Assembly: GCF_026914185.1 (NCBI RefSeq)
Contig: NC_070575.1
Coordinates: 1,302,001 to 1,366,000 of the forward strand
From: Puccinia triticina
Taxonomy: Eukaryota > Basidiomycota > Pucciniomycetes > Pucciniales > Pucciniaceae
DNA length: 64,000 nt
Direction of reading: 5' to 3'
How positions within the stretch are numbered: the first letter of the stretch is position 1; each line of letters opens with the position of its first letter. Below the pieces are notes generated by a model. It was not told the origin of the DNA and did no database searches. It saw only the letters and a program-made list of their open reading frames with translations. Below, one piece after another: positions 58,261 through 64,000 of this stretch. A program made the position numbers and the translations under genes.

Positions 58261-59499
58261 TTACAATTTTAAACTTCAATAACTTTCAAATATTGTACCA
58301 TTAGAGATAATCAGGCAGCACATTTATTGAAAACATTCCAATAAATCAGAGAATGGTACAAAATTATGGGTGAGGTCAATTTTGGGTGTGCCCAAAAGCT
58401 GATTTAAGTTTAGTGTGAGCTACACTTATCTCTGAAATTCAATCTGTGGATAATTTGTTATTTTACTACTTTGTAAAATCTAAATATACTATATGAGGAG
58501 TGTTCTGATGTGACTCACACTACATTACATGATAGAGATTAGGAAGGCTTGAATAGCAAGGGAGTTAAAAAATGCCAAGTTTGAGAGTCAAAAAATTTTC
58601 CTTTTTCCTCTATTGCTGTAGGGCCAAGTTTGAAAATCTCAAGAACCATCATTTACATGATTGCATTCAAGTCTCCTGGATTGTGACTATGGTTGTTGGC
58701 GCGCCTAGGTGCGCCCCCCCTCCACCCGCGCACCCAGGTGCGCACTTTTTCCTGGAAATGGGGGTTGGCGCGCACCCAGGAAAACTAATTTCCCAAGGGC
58801 TGAGAAAGAGTGTCACATAGTTGACAAACAGATTGAAACAAGTACCAGGGCCATCAAATGATGGGATCTTAATTGCTGATGGCCCAGTGAATCAAAGTTC
58901 ACATTATAAATCCCTCCCAACCTGTGCTTGTGCAATGTGGGGTGCAATCTCCTTTGCAGACGCGTTGTCCCTCCTTGAGGAGGCTTAGTTTAGAAGCTCA
59001 CTTGAATCATATGAAAATCAGAATCTACTTTACTATGCACTCAACCAGAAACCTCACCTGCTCCACCTGATTGGTTGAAGCTGTCAACCTCCAATGGTCC
59101 AAAATAGGCTGGCTTCCTTATGTCCAATCTCAGAGCAGACCAGTCAAGAAGACAACAAGCTAAGTGCACATATTGCAACAAAGTTGTGTTGAATCTTGAT
59201 ATGTTTGAAAATGTGTCATCTTTTCTTTAGGTATATGCTAAAAATTTCATTCATAATCTTAAAAATTTAATTTATAAGTGAAAAACCAGCCTTTATGGTT
59301 TAACCAAAAAGAACTTGGCGCCCCCAGCCAAAGGAGCCAGCTCCTGGAATTTTGAGGCGCTGGCTGGCGCGCACTTTTTCAAAAGTGGCACCAACAACCA
59401 GAATTGTGACACACCCAGTCCCTGCCTGCCCTGCTGCAGGAAGACTTGCTGTTGATATTGTACCGGAACAGGCAAGTGGGGGGGGGGGAAGAAATATCA

Positions 59500-59580
59500 G
59501 TGAGTGACGAACCAACTACTGGATTCAGTGAGTGGTGACCCACCTACTGGATTAAGTGAGTGGTGACCCAGCTACTGCAG
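59500..59580. repeat. Three tandem ~31-bp units
   Basis: GTGAGTGGTGACCCACCTAC-type units, within the last 170 bases of Helitron H3. Confidence 0.65.
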
Positions 59581-59799
59581 TTCTGATGAGGTGGCTTAGG
59601 TAGCTGTTTGGCAGAACAGGAGGATGGATTGGTACCCTGCAGCGGTGGAGCCGCCTCGGCCTCTAGTTTATCAATATATTGAGCAATAAAAGGCAATTTC
59701 AGGGCTGATTTGGCCTTTCACTGCTTAATAAAGTTTTGATCTTCTTGATAAGGGCTAATTTAGCCCTTAATTGCTTAATAAAATGTTGCTTTTCTCAAT

Positions 59800-59960
59800 A
59801 ACACATTACTTTATTAGTAACAGCTGTAAAAAAAACGGGTCAGTTACGATAACCGTGAAGCGGCTATCCGCGCGCTAGCGTTAACAATAACTGGAAAAAT
59901 GCTAGGCGCAGTTCGCTACTTTACTCTACAGCCCCGGTTATCGTAGAGTAAAGTAGCAAC
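59800..59960. repeat. GTTACGATAACCG palindrome
   Basis: Inverted TTACGATAACCG / CGGTTATCGTAG and GCTACTTTACTCTA / TAGAGTAAAGTAGC segments. The composition resembles the MITE at 45441. Confidence 0.5.
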
Positions 59961-60129
59961 CCACCATTGGCAGAAGTCAACTACGGTGGCGGGGTGGAAA
60001 GGTGGATCTGCTTGGTATCCCTGTGTTTCCCTGTGAAATGTGTTGTTTCTTTGTGAAATGTCCACCCTGATGTTCGCGCAAACATCAGGGTGGACATTGA
60101 CCAGTTGATTATGTAACCTGGACTCAATG

Positions 60130-60980
60130 GACACTGATTGATGTCATCAAGCTCGGAAAGCCCCGCTCATTCAACAGTACCAAACACTGGTCATTGAGCC
60201 TGGCCTTTCTAGGCTCAATGACCAGTATGTACTGATTTTGAGGTCGGAAAAGCCCAGATCAATGACCAGTATGTGCTGGTCATTGATCTGGGGCTCACAA
60301 ACTAAATTGCTAGTAAACCTGGTCATTGATCTGGGAGAGGCCACGCTTTAAAGCCATAATACCCTTAATGTCATCAATCCACGGCCACCCCGAAATCAAA
60401 TTTGATGACCAGTAAATACTTATCATCAAAGCAGGCAGGCCCTAGCTCAACTACCAGCCCTTGCTGGTAATTTAGAAGGCCTTTTGGAGCTTTTTAGCCT
60501 GCATATACTGGCCACCCAGCTTGGAAAACACCAGCTGGATGGTCAGTATGTACTGTTCATTGAGTCGGGACTTTCCCAGCGCAATGGACAGTACTTACTG
60601 TTAAGTCAAGCTGGGAAAGGCCCGGATCACGGACCAAAATGGATTAATGGTCATTGAACTGGGATTTTCCCAGCCATGTGATCTGTAATAAAGTGGAGGG
60701 TTGTTGGATTTTGAATAAAATCCGGCAAGGCCGGCAAGAGTGTTGAGAAGAGAAGAGCACAGTGGCTCAAGAAAAATGGGTGGTGAGGATGAAGAATTCA
60801 CCGGATGCAACTCAGGTGGGTCACATAAATTTCTCTCCACTCAATGGCTGCTAATGTATATTGTCATTAGGTGGTGACACCCTCCACTCAATGGACATCC
60901 AAAAGTCATCAAGTGGAGGGTGTCTCCACTTTATTACTATACAGCCCATTGATTAAGTATAGGGTGTCTCTACTTGATGG
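60130..60980. repeat. Degenerate palindromic minisatellite
   Basis: Units such as TCATTGAGCCTGGCC / GGCTCAATGACCAGTATG and GATCAATGACCAGTATGTGC appear in both orientations. The CAATGACC half-site is shared with the core of the element at 54804. Confidence 0.7.
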
Positions 60981-61479
60981 CCAGTTCAATGTTGGTGTAG
61001 AATCCCAACGTGCACCAACCATGGAGTGGATGTACCCTCAACTCAATTAACAGTGTGGCCACCATTGGTTTGATCAAAGTTCAGCCTCAGTTGAACATAA
61101 CATCAAATTATTTGAAGCCAAAATCAAACATGTTTGAACAGTTGATATCAGAAAGGGTTACAGAAAGAAAATATGGTATGGCACTCTCTAGAGAGTGCCA
61201 CACATTACCCCCTGGTGATAGTAAAGGTTGTGCTAGAAAAGTGAAGGAAGCGTGAGGGGTCAGAGGAGCGAGGTTGTTGAAGGCAGTGCACACATGTAGT
61301 ATAGGGATGGATTTCAATCCTGCTTGACCCAATGACAAACAACGAGCAATTCAGTCATGGCATGCGGGAACAGTAGGATGAAGTTGAAAGTGGGTGGGGA
61401 TATCAGACTCCGCAGGCAACCTGGCAGCCAGTTTTCCTATGTTGGTGCAACTTTTTCTGTCAACCTCCTGCAGCAGGTG

Positions 61480-62040
61480 GGGACTTAGGGCTGGCCCCTG
61501 TTCCTGGCCTCTCCGGGTATACCCGTGGTCTGCCCCGCGGGCACAGGGCTCCAGGACGCCTCTTTGCCTGGACCGTACCTGGCCTACCCGGTGGGTACGG
61601 TCCATGGGCAGCCTCAGAAATACCCGCGGGTATATTGGGTATTAGGAAGGTCATGTTCAGGTGCACTGTGGCTACCAATCTGCACCCGCGTGGAGGAAGT
61701 GAGCAAAAAAAAGTGCATATATCAAAAGTACAAAGGTCCCTCAGCCCGGACTGGGGCCCTCATGGCTCATGGGGGCAAAGTGGGTGCAATAGCTCCGGGC
61801 CTTTACAGGCCTTACTTGTGGGAGTCGGGAACGGGTTGCGGGTATAACCGCGGGCTGGCGGGTATACCCGTAGCCCGGCCGCCCCGCAGGTACCCTGTTC
61901 CCGTTCCCAATACCCGCGGGTAAGGCTCAGGCTGCTTGATTTTGGCACCCAAATGACAGGTATACCCGTGGGACGGGCGCTGGGCTAGCTCAAAGTGGCC
62001 GGGTACCCCGCGGGATCCAGCCCACCGTAGGGTTGTCAAA
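61480..62040. repeat. Repeat rich in TACCCGCGGGTA palindromes
   Basis: CGGGTATACCCGTGG, TACCCGCGGGTATA, TACCCGCGGGTAAGGC and ACCCCGCGGGATCCAGCCCA appear across ~550 bp; reading frames here are by-products. Outer ends are not clear. Confidence 0.5.
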
Positions 62041-62922
62041 ATGAGTGGACAGGAGAGGTCAGCAGATACTCCACATGAGAACACTCAAGAATCTATTAGA
62101 AGGGGCTTCACTTACGGTGCCCAAAAAGAAAAAAGCAGCGACCAGAGACACAAGGAGCATTTGTGTGATTTGAAGCATCTTTGGGGGTTGAGCTATCATA
62201 ATCAGATGTCAGTACACATAGTTGGAATAAGCTGTGAGCCGGAGTAACAATGTACTGGAGGCTCACAATTCTTTTTTGGGCTCGGATGGTGGAGATTAGA
62301 GGCAAGATCTGGGGGAGCTGATGATGGTGGTGAAAGAAATGTGTGATGTTGCGGGAGGTTGACCTGAGTGGCAAGAGTAATAATGGGGCTTGGAAGGTTT
62401 TAGTCTCCAATGCTCTTGACTCTTGACCAATACAAATTTTTTTTGCAATACCTTATCCCTTCTGTTTGCCTGTATTCAGACTTCTACAGCACTTTTGTAC
62501 ATAAAAGGATTGTGGTGGCTAACAAACAAGACCTAGGCCTCCCCCAAAAAAGTCAGCCTGAGGTTGACTCGCGCATGAAGCTGCATCTGAACTAGCAGGT
62601 GGTAGATATTGGACAATATTTCCAATCCTGAAAATCAGTCCCCGCCCGGCTCCCATGCACAAAGAGGCATTGGGCCCGTATATCCCCAGCCGCAAAACCC
62701 AAGCCAACCTCCATTCTTGACCAATTCAAACATGAATGAACAAGTTTTAGAGTGGTTTTGGGTTTGGGCCCAGATAAGTTTGGGATAGCTCTTGGCTAAC
62801 TCTTCCAGAAAAGATTTCACCCCTAGGGATTGCAAACAACCTACCCAAGCCTGCTTAATGATTTGTAGAGGGACATAGAAAGTACATATTTACATATAAT
62901 CATGCTTACTGCTGATTTCACA

Positions 62923-63254
62923 AGGACCCTGGAAGCCCCCTATAAATGGGTGGCATGTAAATTCCTGAATTCTGCCTAAATTCATACATTGGGGGGCACC
63001 GGGGAATGGGTTTTTTTGGCTGATTCATACATTTTCATGCATACACTTGAGCTTAAATCCGACCGGGGGTCCCAAAAACCCCGATTTTAAGCGGGAATTT
63101 GTGGTTTTTAGCCAGCTTACCTGTTGGTGTTTCATGCGTGCCCTTCTGGGTTTCAAAGCCAATTCATACCATTTTCATGCGTACCATTTTGCAAAAAAAT
63201 GCAAAAATTCATACATTTTCATGCCGCTCACTTATCGGGGGTTTCCAAGGTCCT
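62923..63254. mobile_element. hAT-type MITE, second copy of the AGGACCC family
   Basis: Ends AGGACCCTGGAAGCCCCC and GGGGGTTTCCAAGGTCCT, with AATTCATACATT repeats inside. It matches 26627-27100 but is shorter. Flanks ATTTCACA and ATATCACG agree at 6 of 8 positions. Confidence 0.75.
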
Positions 63255-63290
63255 ATATCACGTCTGTTACCTATGGGAAACCCCGCAAGT

Positions 63291-63997
63291 CAGGGTGTAA
63301 ATGGGTCCGGCCAACCCAAAACCGCCCCGAGACCCGTCGGGTTTTGGGTTGGGTTCGAGCACATTCTTAAAGAAAATGACATGACCCAAACCCGACCCAA
63401 CCCAACTTGTAAAATTGTCGGGTTGGGTTCGGGCAGCCTATTTCCTAATTGGGTCAGCCTGCAACCCGACTATGATGCCTCCAACCACCCCGGGCAAATT
63501 GGGGTCATGAGAGCTGTACATACAGGTTGCATGGTCCTGTATGCATGTCAGGTCATGCAGGTCCTGTCACATATGTATAGATGACAAGCTGTCCAGATCA
63601 TGACATGCAGCTCACATCTCCAACATGTCACATGCACAGTGACTGTGCAGAGGCTTTCACAGACCTGTCTGCTACAGTTCACATACATGAAAGCCTGTCC
63701 TGCAAATGATGCATGACACAGGGTGTGGGAATTTTTCATGTGACGTGCAGGACTGTGCAACCTGTATGCCTGTCATGAACCCGGTTTGCCCGGGGTGAAC
63801 AGTCAAGTTGGGGGCTTTTGGCGCCTAAGAGGTCGGGTCGACCCGAGACCCCAACCGACCCGACCCGGACCGGACCCGAAATAGGATGACATCGGGTCGG
63901 GTTCGGGCAGCATATTTTAAAATCTGCCCCGACCCGACCCGACCCGCGCTAAATGTCGCGCTGTTTTACGACCCGAACCCGACCCGTTTACACCCTG
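63291..63997. mobile_element. CAGGGTGTAAA(T/C)GGGTC MITE, hAT-like termini
   Basis: Left end CAGGGTGTAAATGGGTC; right end GACCCGTTTACACCCTG. The interior is rich in GGGTCGGGTTCGGG and CCCGACCC. The window stops three bases after the right end, so the target duplication cannot be tested. It hosts the insertion at 63486-63797. Confidence 0.75.
63486..63797. mobile_element. CACCCC MITE, second copy, AAC duplication
   Basis: 312 bp. Ends CACCCCGGGCAAATTGGGG and CCCGGTTTGCCCGGGGTG. AAC is duplicated at 63483-63485 and 63798-63800. Internal CAGGTTGCATGGTCCTGTAT / TGTGCAACCTGTATGC match the element at 5710-12210. It is inserted in the CAGGGTGTAAA MITE. Confidence 0.85.
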
Positions 63998-64000
63998 ACC

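Larger units (their letters stand above)
56519..59666 (+). mobile_element. Helitron H3, non-autonomous, gene-fragment cargo
   Basis: 5' end TCCAAGTTTATTAAAATC preceded by A (56518). 3' end GCGGT-GGA-GCCGC hairpin, then CTCGGCCTCTAG followed by T (59667). 3,148 bp, close in length to H2. Cargo at 56800-58260 is GC-rich and gene-like; 58680-59410 has GGCGCGC-rich inverted repeats. Confidence 0.83.

Noticed and set aside
61394..62084. Reading frames at 61394-62084 on both strands
   Set aside because: They run through TACCCGCGGGTA palindromes and are open on both strands, as expected for a GC-rich repeat.

Overview
This is a repeat-dense eukaryotic window, most likely from a basidiomycete and probably a rust fungus (Pucciniales). 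The signs are genes with many short introns (about 50-120 nt, GT-AG, CTAAC/CTGAC branch points), a CxC1+KDZ-type transposase, a CE4 chitin deacetylase with a signal peptide, a Ty3/gypsy chromovirus and a Ty1/copia element, and wide stretches of small palindromic DNA transposons and minisatellites. No bacterial features (operons, ribosome binding sites, CRISPR) were seen. Species assignment is inference.

Layout. 1-1.4 kb: 3' part of a two-RRM RNA-binding protein gene. 3.3-4.8 kb (-): an unrecognised three-exon gene. 5.7-12.2 kb: a CACCC...GGGTG transposon split by a complete gypsy element (6.0-11.84 kb, CACCA target duplication). 12.36-13.31 kb: an AhpD/CMD-like protein ending in the peroxisomal signal SKL. 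14.3-15.4 kb (-): a GPATCH11-like G-patch protein. 15.55-26.5 kb: a unit bounded by ~1 kb inverted arms, each holding a tRNA-Ile(AAU) gene with an intron. Between the arms lie an unknown gene (18-19.9 kb) and an eight-exon KDZ transposase (21.6-25.2 kb). The left tRNA gene is broken by a 1.36 kb foldback element with a TGA target duplication; the right tRNA gene is intact. 28.1-29.7 kb: a nine-exon chitin deacetylase.

30-64 kb is almost wholly transposon derived. The main find is three related non-autonomous Helitrons (32.55-35.50, 42.06-45.22 and 56.52-59.67 kb). They share a TCCAAG 5' end and a hairpin plus CTCTAG 3' end, all sit at A|T target sites, and carry different cargo: a palindromic minisatellite, a zinc-transporter-like gene fragment, and an unidentified fragment. 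A copia element (47.46-52.74 kb) sits inside a ~105-nt intron of a DUF3245-like gene and is itself hit by a 216-bp CACTG MITE. A head-to-head palindrome at 46.1-46.8 kb carries OTU-protease fragments in both arms.

Common threads. (1) The gypsy RT, the copia RT and the KDZ transposase each show an Asn where family knowledge expects an active-site Asp. Each change fits a CpG transition, as do the five differences between the two gypsy LTRs and the three stops in its reading frame. (2) Palindromic minisatellites with a CCGG core recur inside unrelated mobile elements. (3) Both LTR elements appear to use unusual primers: self-priming in gypsy, a half tRNA-iMet in copia.
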